Shown here: positions 9,135 to 17,612 of the stretch, piece after piece
Layout: each line of letters starts with the position of its first letter
Numbering within the stretch: the stretch's first letter is position 1
From: a virus
DNA length: 36,075 nt
Strand: one strand, 5' to 3'
Virus record (IMG/VR): IMGVR_UViG_3300029449_000246
Coordinates: 1-36,075 of that record
Position numbers and translations under genes: made by a program
The notes under the pieces: generated by a model
Databases searched by the model: none
What the model was told of the DNA's origin: nothing
Seen by the model: the letters and a program-made list of their open reading frames with translations, nothing else

Positions 9135-9572
9135 CCTTACCTCCTTCAGAAATTATATCTAGCCAGTCATCTATCTCAAAGAGTGTCATCTTAAGCCAGA
9201 ACTCTATAGATGAATTTGTTTTTTCTGCTAGATTTAAACAGATTTTTTTGAGTTCTCTGCTAAGCTTTCCAGGAGTTCCGCTAATTCCGTTCCTTCTAAA
9301 AAACCCTTTGTTGCAGAACTCACCTTTACCCAGTCCTTGGCTTTTAAATTGCCTATAGTCTCTGCTCTTACTCCAGCTGCCTTTGCAGCCATGTGTTTCC
9401 TGAATGACAGAGAAGACTCTATTCCAAGAGAGGAAAAAGTTTCTCCTGAAAGGAGAAGCTCTTTCTCAGCATTTATAAAATCCTGTGTTGTAAGAGAGTC
9501 AAAATCAAGATTCAGCTCTTTTATTTCATCGTCTCCGTTTTTTATAGGTGTATTAAGTGTTATTTTTTCCAT
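9127..9572 (-). CDS. Tail assembly chaperone fusion made by -1 frameshift (E+E'-like)
   Basis: The upstream chaperone has the heptamer A AAA AAA (9249-9243) five codons before its stop, with zero-frame codons placed as a -1 slip site requires (TCA AAA AAA TCT). A -1 slip reads through the stop and adds 38 codons, ending at TAG 9129-9127 inside the tape-measure start. The added part (EFWLKMTLFEIDDWLDII) has the aromatic/acidic pattern of P2 E' and lambda T extensions. Product about 148 residues. In P2 and lambda such fusions load onto the tape measure while the tube grows. A weak 6-bp stem directly follows the slip site; no convincing pseudoknot is seen. Confidence 0.85.
9234..9572 (-). CDS. 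E: Tail assembly chaperone, unshifted form (P2 E-like)
   Basis: 112 residues. Acidic helical protein with LNTPIKNGDDEIKELNLDFDSLTTQDF at the N-terminus, the pattern of the P2 E / Mu-like tail chaperones, and a Lys-rich end carrying the slip site. It lies between tube and tape measure as in P2. AGGAGG precedes the ATG. The protein shields the tape measure before tube polymerisation and is absent from the mature virion in studied phages. Confidence 0.88.
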   Translation of the reverse strand: MEKITLNTPIKNGDDEIKELNLDFDSLTTQDFINAEKELLLSGETFSSLGIESSLSFRKHMAAKAAGVRAETIGNLKAKDWVKVSSATKGFLEGTELAELLESLAENSKKSV

Positions 9573-9580
9573 TGTTCCTC

Positions 9581-10099
9581 CTACATTCCAAGTGCTGTTT
9601 TGATGTCATCCAGCATATCTTCACCATCTATAGAATCGATGAAGTTAAGCTGGTCTATTTCTCTTACTACTTCATCATCAAGTTCTATTTTGATATAAGT
9701 TGTCGTGTATTCTACACTGGACCCGGTTCCTTTACCTACTTCCAGTTTGCCAAGCCCTACTTTTTTTGCCTGGGTTCTTACAGCTACTCTCAATTTTTGT
9801 ATAGATACGTCCCCTGTGGATTGATCTGTCTTTTTTATGGCCCCGTAAAATTCAAGCTCCTGTTTCTCATAAGGGGATATATTCAAAGCCTCGTCAATCA
9901 TCACTCTATAGTTTACTGTAAGTGCCATTGCCCCATAATGCCCAGGGGTGATACTTTCTATTTCACCGGCTATTCCTGCACCGCTTATAGTTTCTGACAT
10001 GGCTTCCAGATCAGGGAGTGTTACGTCTACTAAAGCTGCGGGAGTTGCACTCCCGCTTTTATACATCTTAAAGTTTATTAACTGCTCAGGTATAGTCAT
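9581..10099 (-). CDS. FII: Major tail tube protein FII
   Basis: 172 residues, P2 FII tube family (P2: 172). Family signs: N-terminal IPEQLINFKMYKSGS, then GIAGEIESITPGHYGAMALTVNYR and LRVAVRTQAKKVGLGKLEVG with a C-terminal YIKIELDDEVVREIDQLNFI. It stacks as hexameric rings inside the sheath. AGGAGG lies four bases before ATG. It follows the sheath gene by 18 bases. Confidence 0.95.
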   Translation of the reverse strand: MTIPEQLINFKMYKSGSATPAALVDVTLPDLEAMSETISGAGIAGEIESITPGHYGAMALTVNYRVMIDEALNISPYEKQELEFYGAIKKTDQSTGDVSIQKLRVAVRTQAKKVGLGKLEVGKGTGSSVEYTTTYIKIELDDEVVREIDQLNFIDSIDGEDMLDDIKTALGM

Positions 10100-10117
10100 T
10101 GTTACCTCCTATCTTTT

Positions 10118-11566
10118 TTATGCTGCTATCGAATCAAAATAATCTGTATCCAGTTCCAATAAGAACTCTATCTCTTTTGCAGGGTTTGGAGTTGCGAAAT
10201 ACAAGTGGAAAGTCAGTTTCCCGTCAAGCAGATCCGCAGTTGTATTTTCAGAATCCAGGAATTCAACTCTTCCGCCCAGTAGGTATTCTTTGTTAGTCAA
10301 CCCTTTCAGCCATATATTTACCGAATCCGTAATAGTTTTTATAAGCCTTCTGTTGGTAGGGGCATCCACCTTAGTTGCATAAGTTAAAATCAGAGAGTTT
10401 GATACCCAGTTAAACATCATTCTTTGAACCATCCATGAGTTTTTAGGGTCACTGTCCGATGGATAAGCTCCAGTTCTGTTTCCCCACATGGTCCACCCAT
10501 TGGAAAAATTAAGAGCAGTAATTATTCCTTGAGAGTTTAGATAATTAGCCTCGTCTACCCCTAGCTTGACCTCTGTCCCATTACTAAGTACAGACGAATC
10601 AGCCTGTAAACTTTTGTTAGATATAGATTTGCATGGTACATCATCAGTATCAGAAAAAGTTCTCATCATTATTGCAGCTGCCTGGGTAGATAGATGGTAC
10701 TGATAATCCCCCAAAGCTACCTTTGGCCAGAAAACAGCTTCATAGGTATTTACAAAATTATTTGTGCTCTTCCATGCAGATGCATCACTGTATTTCACGA
10801 CCTCATCCGTAGGAAGATCTACCAAAGCAATAGCTTTAAACATTCCGTTTATGCTTGCGGCCTTTGCTTTCATGACAGCTTCAACAGATGTTTTATGGCT
10901 CCATCCTGGACATGAAATTGTAGTTGGCACCAGTTTGTGAGTCGGGTATACCTCGTGAACCAGTTCAAGACCTTCTCTTGCACCACTTGTAGCATCTACT
11001 CCGCCTATTATGTCGTCTTCATCCACTAAAGACGGATCTAAGTTTGAATAATATGCCAGACATGTTTCTGCAGAATCCATTGCACCACCATCGACTATTG
11101 TTACAACAGTATATCCGTCATCGTCAAAAGATAATACATAGTCAGTATCTTCTTCGTATGTGATTGCTCCTTCAGAATTTTTTATCACAACAGTATCCTG
11201 CAGTATACCGAAAGTTTCAATCGTAGCTGCACCCGATGTAAAAGTTATTGTTTCGTCTGAAACATCTTCCTTATGAACTTCAGGATCGAGAACATTTACT
11301 ATTGCAAGAGGCCCATACCCAAATAAACTGAAATGTGCATATATTTTTTCATTAATATTATAATTATCAAAGTCTTTAGTGCTTCCAAACAGTTCTACTG
11401 CATCAGTATAGCTATATACCAGCTCTACTTCGTTTACAGAATATTCTCTGTCCGGGTTCATATTCACAGCCCCTGTCCCAACTACAAAATCAAGTGTCCC
11501 TGATTCTATAGCCGTTAGTATGCCTGTATCTACTTCACTTGTTGTTACTCCGTGCTCATAGCTCAT
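10118..11566 (-). CDS. FI: Tail sheath protein FI
   Basis: 482 residues, contractile sheath family (P2 FI is 396). Visible: N-terminal SYEHGVTTSEVDTGILTAIE, the middle GLELVHEVYPTHKLVPTTISCPGWS that matches 'P.l..aPG.s', and the C-terminal core with NGWTMWGNRTGAYPSDSDPKN (family WGnRT) and RMMFNWVSNSL, then TNKEYLLGGRVEF. Residues about 100-185 are an inserted Asp/Thr-rich surface domain, which accounts for the extra length. The protein contracts to drive the tube into the cell. GGGGG lies before ATG. Confidence 0.95.
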   Translation of the reverse strand: MSYEHGVTTSEVDTGILTAIESGTLDFVVGTGAVNMNPDREYSVNEVELVYSYTDAVELFGSTKDFDNYNINEKIYAHFSLFGYGPLAIVNVLDPEVHKEDVSDETITFTSGAATIETFGILQDTVVIKNSEGAITYEEDTDYVLSFDDDGYTVVTIVDGGAMDSAETCLAYYSNLDPSLVDEDDIIGGVDATSGAREGLELVHEVYPTHKLVPTTISCPGWSHKTSVEAVMKAKAASINGMFKAIALVDLPTDEVVKYSDASAWKSTNNFVNTYEAVFWPKVALGDYQYHLSTQAAAIMMRTFSDTDDVPCKSISNKSLQADSSVLSNGTEVKLGVDEANYLNSQGIITALNFSNGWTMWGNRTGAYPSDSDPKNSWMVQRMMFNWVSNSLILTYATKVDAPTNRRLIKTITDSVNIWLKGLTNKEYLLGGRVEFLDSENTTADLLDGKLTFHLYFATPNPAKEIEFLLELDTDYFDSIAA

Positions 11567-11931
11567 TTAGTTTCCCCCTTCTTTATATTTTGCACCTTTT
11601 TATTAGCTCCACCTTTCATCAGTCTTTGAACTTTTTTGTATGTCACATATTCAAAACTTGATTTTACGTCGAGTTTTCTCTTTGCTTCATGCAGCTTGTC
11701 CAGATCTATTACCAATTTTTTAGCAAGGGGGTATTTTTCAAAGAAAACCTCGGCAGTTTTAGGGATACCTCCTTTGAATATGGCATCTTTCACAACTCCG
11801 AATTTAGACGATCCTGGACCTATGTAGACTTTTCTTTCGATTTTTTCTTTCGTATTTTTCTTTATGGTTTTTTTTACATCTTTTTTAGCTGCAGTTGCTG
11901 TGGTTTTTTTATTTTCTTCTTTTTTTTCCAA
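11563..11931 (-). CDS. Small basic protein of the sheath operon
   Basis: 122 residues, start TTG (11929-11931) coupled to the upstream stop and preceded by GGAGGAGG. The first 35 residues are mostly Lys/Thr/Ala, probably disordered. The rest (KVYIGPGSSKFGVVKDAIFK, then FEKYPLAKKLVIDLDKL) resembles small proteins that lie before the sheath gene in many myoviruses; their job is not established. It overlaps the sheath start by 4 bases. The high charge could suit binding to DNA or an acidic partner, but this is a guess. Confidence 0.7.
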   Translation of the reverse strand: MEKKEENKKTTATAAKKDVKKTIKKNTKEKIERKVYIGPGSSKFGVVKDAIFKGGIPKTAEVFFEKYPLAKKLVIDLDKLHEAKRKLDVKSSFEYVTYKKVQRLMKGGANKKVQNIKKGETK

Positions 11932-12411
11932 TTATAGTTCCTCCTCCAATAATGATAGAGCACTTCTGTTTACAGTAGGGGCATTGAAGTTCATAGTGAC
12001 TTCTCCCATCCACACTGGGTAAAACTGCTCTTCGTAGGGTGTTAATTCGCAAGGATAATCTACCGTGAAAGCCCCAAAGGCATATTTTCCAAAGATCTTA
12101 TTTTTAATATCTGAAAGATAATTCATAAGAGTGGAATATCCCTCAACGGTATCTGTGTCGTAGATTGCAACATAAAATCTTATTTTTATATTTCCGTCAT
12201 CATGAGATTTTTCACTCTGTTCCAAAGTTCGTAAGACTATGCATGGCACTTGAGAGCTCGCCTTTTCAGGTGGAAGATATCCTGTTGATACTTTTATGGC
12301 CCTTTCTTCTTCAGAGTCTTCGGTGGTTTTTTTAGGTACTGTCAGCATTGTCCCACTGAATTCTTCTTCCAGAAACTCCTTTAGGGCAGTCTCTAATAAT
12401 AAAGCTAACAT
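11932..12411 (-). CDS. Probable tail terminator/completion protein
   Basis: 159 residues. I do not see a signature motif. Pattern and place fit the tail-terminator-like proteins found between GpZ and the sheath: N-terminal helix (LLETALKEFLEEEF), middle beta strand IKIRFYVAIYDTD followed by a helix with LMNYLSDIKNKI, and a last strand EVTMNFNAP. Such proteins cap the tail and bind the head connector. ATG overlaps the Z stop (TAATG) after GGAGG. Function is inferred. Confidence 0.65.
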   Translation of the reverse strand: MLALLLETALKEFLEEEFSGTMLTVPKKTTEDSEEERAIKVSTGYLPPEKASSQVPCIVLRTLEQSEKSHDDGNIKIRFYVAIYDTDTVEGYSTLMNYLSDIKNKIFGKYAFGAFTVDYPCELTPYEEQFYPVWMGEVTMNFNAPTVNRSALSLLEEEL

Positions 12412-12953
12412 TATTTAATACCTCCTAAAATTCTGCCTATCTCATGATCCAGCCTTTCAGATATCTTTTCCATAGCCATCCCCTCTACATACCCTGTGAC
12501 AGTTCTGCTCCCTAGCATGGTAGGTATAGAAGGCCCGTATTTACCTTCAATGGGTGTTCTTGATTTGCCAATTCTTTTAAATATCCCCACATGCCCGCTT
12601 TGCATCTTTGCCCGAAAAGCTCCAGGAAGAGGCTTGAGACCTCCCCCTTTTTTTACAGAAACTTTAAGTACCGGTTTCCCGGAGTTTACTTTGAATTTTG
12701 TAAGTTGCATTGCGTGACCTGTCGCCTTTATTGTGGCTTCCAGTTTTGAGAATGTGGCTTTTTTTATTTGGATCGTATTCCTTACATCTGTGGTTTTTAC
12801 GTTGTATTCAGAGGCTACCTTTCTAGATGCCATTGTTCTGGCAAAAGTAGCGGATCTGTTCACCGTAGAGCTGACAGCTCTTTCCACTCCGTTTTCTATT
12901 CCTGAGAGTATTTTTTCAACTCTTTTGAGGTCATCTGATGATATTTCTACCAT
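12411..12953 (-). CDS. Z: Minor tail protein Z-like
   Basis: 180 residues, prophage minor tail protein Z family: N-terminal helix with AVSSTVNRSATFARTMASRK (family 'a...AlNrta...r....r.vs..y.v....v'), then LKPLPGAFRAKMQSGHVGIFKR and SRTPIEGKYGPSIPTMLGS, the conserved 'GAF.A.m..Gh.gvf.R......I....Gpsip' pattern. In lambda, Z completes the tail end that joins the head. The ATG lies 8 bases after GGAGGAG and overlaps the preceding gene by 7 bases. Confidence 0.9.
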   Translation of the reverse strand: MVEISSDDLKRVEKILSGIENGVERAVSSTVNRSATFARTMASRKVASEYNVKTTDVRNTIQIKKATFSKLEATIKATGHAMQLTKFKVNSGKPVLKVSVKKGGGLKPLPGAFRAKMQSGHVGIFKRIGKSRTPIEGKYGPSIPTMLGSRTVTGYVEGMAMEKISERLDHEIGRILGGIK

Positions 12954-13270
12954 ACCGAATTCTCCTCCAGTTCTATAGTGGTGATCCCGGATATTTCAGT
13001 CGAAGATGATACCAGGTAAGGGAAATCGTCTAAAATTACTGCCTTCCCCTGTTCGAAACTACCTGAAATATCAGAAGTTTTAATATGAAGGGTCTTGGTT
13101 CTTTTCAAAATTCCCTCTTTTACCTCTTCGCCGTATGCACCAGATATGTCCTTGGTCCCAGATATTACCACAGCCGTATAAGTGACATCATCCAGGGTGA
13201 TCTCTTCTCCGAATTCATCTGGGTTTATAAATATATCCAGGTCGTCTTCAATCATTTCCTGAAAATTCAT
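12947..13270 (-). CDS. Probable head-tail connector (FII/Gifsy-2 type)
   Basis: 107 residues, mostly beta strand. It has the layout of the lambda FII / Gifsy-2 head-tail joining family: an N-terminal helix with MIEDDLDIFINPDEFGEE, then TYTAVVISGTKDI, a loop with KTLHIKTSDIS, and a closing strand ITTIELEENS. 'Inept FGE...D' is the typical start (F...eFae.....G). It sits between the capsid group and Z, where the connector is expected. AGGTGAG precedes the ATG. Confidence 0.7.
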   Translation of the reverse strand: MNFQEMIEDDLDIFINPDEFGEEITLDDVTYTAVVISGTKDISGAYGEEVKEGILKRTKTLHIKTSDISGSFEQGKAVILDDFPYLVSSSTEISGITTIELEENSVW

Positions 13271-13279
13271 TTATCTCAC

Positions 13280-13546
13280 CTACTCTCCAGTCTTCTTAGC
13301 CACACCTTTTTTTATCAGAAACTGCACTGTCTCATCAGGAAGTACAGGAGAATCTCCTTTTTTATATTTTTCCCCGTTATGTCTTATGTTTCCCAGCAGC
13401 ACAATTTCAATATGTCCGCTTTCTTCTTTGGAATTTTCAGCTGCTTCATTTGAAACAGCTTCCTCACCTATATCTTTAATTTCAATATTTTTTTCTTGTG
13501 ATAACTCAAGTTTTTCTTCTTCTTTTACTGCTTTAGCTCTTGCCAT
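13280..13546 (-). CDS. Small protein between capsid and connector genes
   Basis: 88 residues. The first 45 are charged and probably disordered (KEEEKLELSQEKN, SKEESGH). The last 40 (IEIVLLGNIRHNGEKYKKGD ... FLIKKGVAK) match a small beta domain seen next to phage capsid genes, where it holds the place of lambda FI. Lambda FI assists DNA packaging, but no sequence likeness to FI is visible. It ends 9 bases before the connector start. Confidence 0.65.
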   Translation of the reverse strand: MARAKAVKEEEKLELSQEKNIEIKDIGEEAVSNEAAENSKEESGHIEIVLLGNIRHNGEKYKKGDSPVLPDETVQFLIKKGVAKKTGE

Positions 13547-13562
13547 TATTCAGATTCCCTCC

Positions 13563-14585
13563 TTACACTACTGTCGAATAGAACCATCCGTCAGAATCTT
13601 CAGGTACTATCGCAGGTGCCGATGCGAGTCTGATACAGTCGTGGTCATCCCCGGGATTTCCCCATACTTTAGGGATTCTGTCACCGATAAAGACACTTTG
13701 AACTTTGTCTACTTTTTGAGCTATAGCCCCATAATGTGCCTCAAAACTTTTAGATTTCACACCGATGATTCCTCCGTCTGTGATCAAACTTGTTGATTCT
13801 TCTGTATCAGGGTCTTCAGCCCAGTCTACAAATGAATATATATCCATCTGTAGTTCAGGGATTGTTCCGATATATTTTGCTCCGTCTCCAAGACTTCTAG
13901 GTTCTATTCTCAGCACGTCTGCAGTTGTATATTTAAGCACCTCTTTTACAGAGTCGTGATCCTGAAAAGCCGCACTTGCAGAAGGAGTAAGAATAACGCT
14001 GTCTATGAGCATCCCTGTTTTTTCCAGGATAGAATTTTGTTTTGTTCTTAGATATCCTACAGGATCAGATGCAGAATCTGACCACAGATCAGTTCCGCTT
14101 AAAGTTTCAAAATTGTCCTCGTCTGAACTGTAGCTTATAGCCCTGTCTACTCCCTCACCCACAATAGGCATTACCCCAGTAGTTAGAAGCTTAGAAAGTA
14201 ACCAAAGTTCTCTTCTTGCAATTGTATCTGTTAGGTCTGCAAGCTCTTTAGCGACTTGTCTTTCTGCAGCAGCTTCAGGAGTTACATAATCTCCGTATTC
14301 GGTTTGACCAAATTGTTGCTGTAGTAATTCTTCAGCTCTGGCTATTCTATATGGTTTCATTACACCTGGTTCTATTTCTTGTGTTGAGAAACTGTCTTTT
14401 TCTATATAACTACCTGCAATATAAGGTCCTACAAATGGAGCCATTCTTCTTTTTGCTTTTTTAGTGTGAACCTCAAATTTTCCCTTTGTTTCGTTGACTG
14501 TTTTTCCGATCAGAAGATTCCAAAGAAACCTGTTTGGCTTTTTAGTCTGTTTTGTAGCTGCAATCAATACCTTTAAATCGTACAT
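13563..14585 (-). CDS. E: Major capsid protein (lambda E type)
   Basis: 340 residues (lambda E: 341). HK97-fold capsid of the lambda E family. Visible: KPNRFLWNLLIGKTVNETKG and FVGPYIAGSYIEKDSFSTQEIEPGVMKPYR, the family N-terminal part; ARRELWLLSKLLTTG helix; VILTPSASAAFQDHDSVKEVL; and the C-terminal DRIPKVWGNPGDDHDCIRLASAP, which is the family's 'P.....npd.....v.s.Pl.....d'. AGGAGG before the ATG. Product of the most highly expressed gene of the head module by expectation. Confidence 0.95.
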   Translation of the reverse strand: MYDLKVLIAATKQTKKPNRFLWNLLIGKTVNETKGKFEVHTKKAKRRMAPFVGPYIAGSYIEKDSFSTQEIEPGVMKPYRIARAEELLQQQFGQTEYGDYVTPEAAAERQVAKELADLTDTIARRELWLLSKLLTTGVMPIVGEGVDRAISYSSDEDNFETLSGTDLWSDSASDPVGYLRTKQNSILEKTGMLIDSVILTPSASAAFQDHDSVKEVLKYTTADVLRIEPRSLGDGAKYIGTIPELQMDIYSFVDWAEDPDTEESTSLITDGGIIGVKSKSFEAHYGAIAQKVDKVQSVFIGDRIPKVWGNPGDDHDCIRLASAPAIVPEDSDGWFYSTVV

Positions 14586-14610
14586 ATACCCTCCTTATTT
14601 TCTAAAAAAA

Positions 14611-14934
14611 TTATTTTATGAATATGTTAAGTTTTCTCCCGTAGTCCACGATAGTATCTACATCAAAATCTGTGTCTACAATAAGTTCGTCTTTATTAAA
14701 TTCCCCTGTAAAATAAGCCGGTACTGCTCCCTCTTCTTCCAATGTAGCATCTTCAGCCAAAATACAGTCAAAAGTATCAGCTGTATAAGTTGTGTCGCTT
14801 ATCATCCCGTATACTCCTGATACCTTCCCCAGGGCGGTTCCTCTTTCCCATGTCCCTGCAGGTAATGTGATCCCTTTTGCCAATGGTGTTATTATTACTC
14901 CGTTTATTAGGTTGTCTGCTTTAATTTCACTCAT
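14611..14934 (-). CDS. D: Head decoration protein (lambda D type)
   Basis: 107 residues (lambda D: 110). The lambda D family pattern is visible as PLAKGITLPAGTWERGTALGK, FDCILAEDATLEEEGAVPAYFTGEFNKDEL and a C-terminal DYGRKLNIF. Trimers bind at threefold sites and stabilise the filled head. It starts 3 bases after the scaffold gene, with GGGGGATG as the ribosome site. Confidence 0.92.
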   Translation of the reverse strand: MSEIKADNLINGVIITPLAKGITLPAGTWERGTALGKVSGVYGMISDTTYTADTFDCILAEDATLEEEGAVPAYFTGEFNKDELIVDTDFDVDTIVDYGRKLNIFIK

Positions 14935-14937
14935 TTA

Positions 14938-15390
14938 TTACATCCCCCTCTCTTGATTTGCCAGTCCTGCTATTCTTTCCGCTTTCATTTTTGCTTCTTT
15001 CTCTTTTTTTTCTTCATCTGTCATAACTGCCCCCACAGAGCCAGGAACATTGTTGGCGTTACCTTGCATTGCATCTTTCATTTTCTGTGCCAAAAGAGCT
15101 TCACCGGTAGTTTGTGCTACTGTAAGCCCTGCTGCAACTGTTGCTGGTTTGATCTCTTGTGATGCCTCCAAAGGTTTAATGTCCCCGTTTTTAATGGCTT
15201 TAAGCATTAGTATTGATACTTCCCCGGCATTTTTCGGTTCTTCAAATTTGTACTTTGATAAAAAATCTTCAGTCCCAGGTATTGAAAGTTCTTCAATTCC
15301 ATGCATTCTTGCCCTTTCTTCCGAAACCCCTTCTTGGTAGATCTCATTATAAAGATCCGGGTGTTTCTCTTTCATTTCAGCTTTTGTCAT
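14938..15390 (-). CDS. Nested scaffold protein from an internal start (Nu3-like)
   Basis: An in-frame ATG at 15390 (residue 233 of the protease gene) is preceded by GAGGAGGT five to six bases upstream, a near-perfect ribosome site inside a coding region. It would give the 150-residue scaffold on its own, starting MTKAEMKEKHPDLYNEI. Lambda makes Nu3 from within C in the same way. The linker before it (KNEEVK) marks the domain border. A second in-frame Met follows five residues later but has no such site. Confidence 0.8.
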   Translation of the reverse strand: MTKAEMKEKHPDLYNEIYQEGVSEERARMHGIEELSIPGTEDFLSKYKFEEPKNAGEVSILMLKAIKNGDIKPLEASQEIKPATVAAGLTVAQTTGEALLAQKMKDAMQGNANNVPGSVGAVMTDEEKKEKEAKMKAERIAGLANQERGM

Positions 15391-16086
15391 CTTTACCTCC
15401 TCGTTTTTTATTGAAATTTGTTGTAAACCTAAGTTTTCAAACTTATTCATCAATATTGCTTGACCAGGAAACTTTGAATAATCTATCTTTTTCCCATCCA
15501 TCATGACCATTTTATTAACAGGATCTATCTGTGGTTTCTCGTTGTACTTGATAATTTCATCTATAAACCCGTATTCCAGGGCTTCTTCTGCAGTAAGATA
15601 TGTTTCTTCATTCATCAGTTCTTTTATCTTTTCAATATCTGTTCCGGTTCTGTCCGAATATATCTTTGCAGCTGTATCTTTCATTTTGTCCAGAGTGTCA
15701 GCATATCTTCTAAGTTCTTCGGAACCTCCCATGCATCCACCAAGAGGATTGTGTATCATTATCATTCCGGCATCGGACATCTTTATGATATCCCCTGTCA
15801 TGGCTAATATTGACCCCATGCTGGCTGCAATCCCGTCCACATATACAGTTTTTTTAGCTTTATGGCTTTTCAGAAGATTAAACATGGCATATCCTGCTGT
15901 TATCTCCCCTCCAGGAGAATTGATTCTTATATCAAGTTCGTCTATTTCTCCGATATTTTCCAGATCAGTTTTAAATTGTTTCGGGGTAACTTCTGCCCAA
16001 TACTCCCCAATATCACCGTATATGGCTATTTCTCCCTTGCTTTTGCCTAACATTTTCATACTGTAGGCATTGTTTTTAATCCTCAC
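14938..16086 (-). CDS. ClpP-type head maturation protease with C-terminal scaffold
   Basis: 382 residues. Residues about 18-180 are an S14 ClpP-like protease: INSPGGEITAGYAMFNLL, the nucleophile in GIAASMGS (Ser89), and the catalytic His in MIHNPLGG (His112); a likely Asp is near 150. The C-terminal 150 residues are charged and helical, with a disordered end, as in scaffold domains. This is the plan of lambda C with Nu3. Start is GTG (16084-16086) with AAGGAG upstream, overlapping the portal gene by 11 bases. The protease cuts scaffold and portal during head maturation. Confidence 0.92.
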   Translation of the reverse strand: MRIKNNAYSMKMLGKSKGEIAIYGDIGEYWAEVTPKQFKTDLENIGEIDELDIRINSPGGEITAGYAMFNLLKSHKAKKTVYVDGIAASMGSILAMTGDIIKMSDAGMIMIHNPLGGCMGGSEELRRYADTLDKMKDTAAKIYSDRTGTDIEKIKELMNEETYLTAEEALEYGFIDEIIKYNEKPQIDPVNKMVMMDGKKIDYSKFPGQAILMNKFENLGLQQISIKNEEVKMTKAEMKEKHPDLYNEIYQEGVSEERARMHGIEELSIPGTEDFLSKYKFEEPKNAGEVSILMLKAIKNGDIKPLEASQEIKPATVAAGLTVAQTTGEALLAQKMKDAMQGNANNVPGSVGAVMTDEEKKEKEAKMKAERIAGLANQERGM

Positions 16087-17602
16087 TTTCGATCAGCTCC
16101 TTTCTGTTTTTTTCCTCGATGATTCTCTGCTTGATATTGTCATTCCATGAGCTTCCGTTCATCTCTCTAGCTTCTCTGCTTCGTGTTGAAAAATCATTTT
16201 CCACTCTTTTTATTGCGGCAGATACTTCTTGGAGCGGATTCAGCTGACCTTGTGTAGGACCATACCATTCACACTTCAGATAAGCCTTTCTCATTAATGG
16301 ATTGTCAAAATATCCTGGAGCATTTATATATCCCTTTGCCACAGCCTCGTCCATGAATTCATGAAATACAGGGTTACAGAAATCATCCACAAACCAGGAT
16401 CTCCTCATCTTATACATTTTCCATGCCTCCAATAATGCAGCCCTGGAAGCTGAATATGAAGAATTAAAAGCGTTCAAAAGAACTTCATGAGGCAGTTCCA
16501 GAGCTGACCCGATTTGCATACACATTGCTTTCATGAATCCTTCAAAAGCTGTATTAGGTCTGTTTGGATTTGATTCCTTTATGCTCTGACCTTCGTCAAG
16601 CTCCACTACAGTCCCGTTACCCAAACCTATATCCTTGGTTTGCTCTCTTCCCAATGTTGGGTGTGGAGCAGGAGGAAGTCCGTTAAATGCATTCCCGGTT
16701 GTTTCAGGTATTTTATTTTCAACAAATACTGTAAACATAGCACTTACAACTGCTGCCGTAAGTTCTGCGTTGGTGTATCTCCCAAGCTGTTTTATAGCTT
16801 CCATTACCGGAGCCAGTAGAGGTACTCCTCTTCTTTGTCCTATTCTTTCTTTTTCCATTAGTAACAGGGCATTTTTTCTTCCTGTCGTAGCTCCGTAAGC
16901 TTCTACCCTGGTATATTCTGTTTCACCTGTATAAACCCAGTTATATGGAGGTGCGAAATGATAGGCTTTTATCTCACCGTTTTTACCAATTTCCACTCCA
17001 TTCCTTATATTCTCAGAAATCGATATACTTGGAGGACTTTGACATCTTTCGCTTTCTACAAGCTGTATTTTTAGATCAAATACTTCTCCGGCTCTTTTTT
17101 CAAGCGGCAATAGTGCAAAACAGTCCCCGTCTATGAGAGTGCTTAAAATAGCAATACTCTGTAATTCATAAAAATTACTCATTCTAGACATGTCACACGA
17201 TGTGCTTTCCGCCCATAGCTCCCACACTTTTTCTATATGTTTCTCAAGGACGGCTTTTTCTTCAGAAGTAATTCCTATAGTTTCAGAATCTATAGTCGAT
17301 TTTAATCTCAGACCAATTCCCACTACATTTGTTCTTATTTTTCTTACAGCCCCGAGTGCCAACGGAGTCCCCATTACAAGATCCCTTGATCTTCCTGTAA
17401 GAGTATCTTTATGATTTCCTATATCATCATCTGGAGACCTGACTTTTGGATTCCAGTACCTGAAAGCCTTTTTTCTATGGCTTCCAGCATGTTCCCCGTA
17501 GTTCGTAGGCTTCATTTTCTTTACTATGTCCAGTTGATATCTTTCGATAGCTCTTTTCTTTGCCAGGCTAGGGGAAATTTTTTCAATAAATCCTTCAAAC
17601 AT
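16076..17602 (-). CDS. B: Portal protein (lambda B type)
   Basis: 508 residues (lambda B: 533). Family signs: YGEHAGSHRKKAFRYWNPKV at the N-terminus, SRDLVMGTPLALGAVRKIRT (R.L.rn...a..av......vvG.G), LIDGDCFALLPL, RRGVPLLAPVMEAIKQLGRY, and a C-terminal LNAFNSSYSASRAALLEAWK followed by 'R..f...f..Pv...w'. Dodecameric gate for DNA entry and exit at the capsid vertex. It lies directly before the protease as in lambda. Confidence 0.95.
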   Translation of the reverse strand: MFEGFIEKISPSLAKKRAIERYQLDIVKKMKPTNYGEHAGSHRKKAFRYWNPKVRSPDDDIGNHKDTLTGRSRDLVMGTPLALGAVRKIRTNVVGIGLRLKSTIDSETIGITSEEKAVLEKHIEKVWELWAESTSCDMSRMSNFYELQSIAILSTLIDGDCFALLPLEKRAGEVFDLKIQLVESERCQSPPSISISENIRNGVEIGKNGEIKAYHFAPPYNWVYTGETEYTRVEAYGATTGRKNALLLMEKERIGQRRGVPLLAPVMEAIKQLGRYTNAELTAAVVSAMFTVFVENKIPETTGNAFNGLPPAPHPTLGREQTKDIGLGNGTVVELDEGQSIKESNPNRPNTAFEGFMKAMCMQIGSALELPHEVLLNAFNSSYSASRAALLEAWKMYKMRRSWFVDDFCNPVFHEFMDEAVAKGYINAPGYFDNPLMRKAYLKCEWYGPTQGQLNPLQEVSAAIKRVENDFSTRSREAREMNGSSWNDNIKQRIIEEKNRKELIESED

Positions 17603-17612
17603 CTTTTCCCTC

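Noticed and set aside
15503-16066. 187-codon plus-strand frame opposite the protease gene
   Set aside because: Antisense shadow; the minus strand encodes a clear ClpP-like protease.
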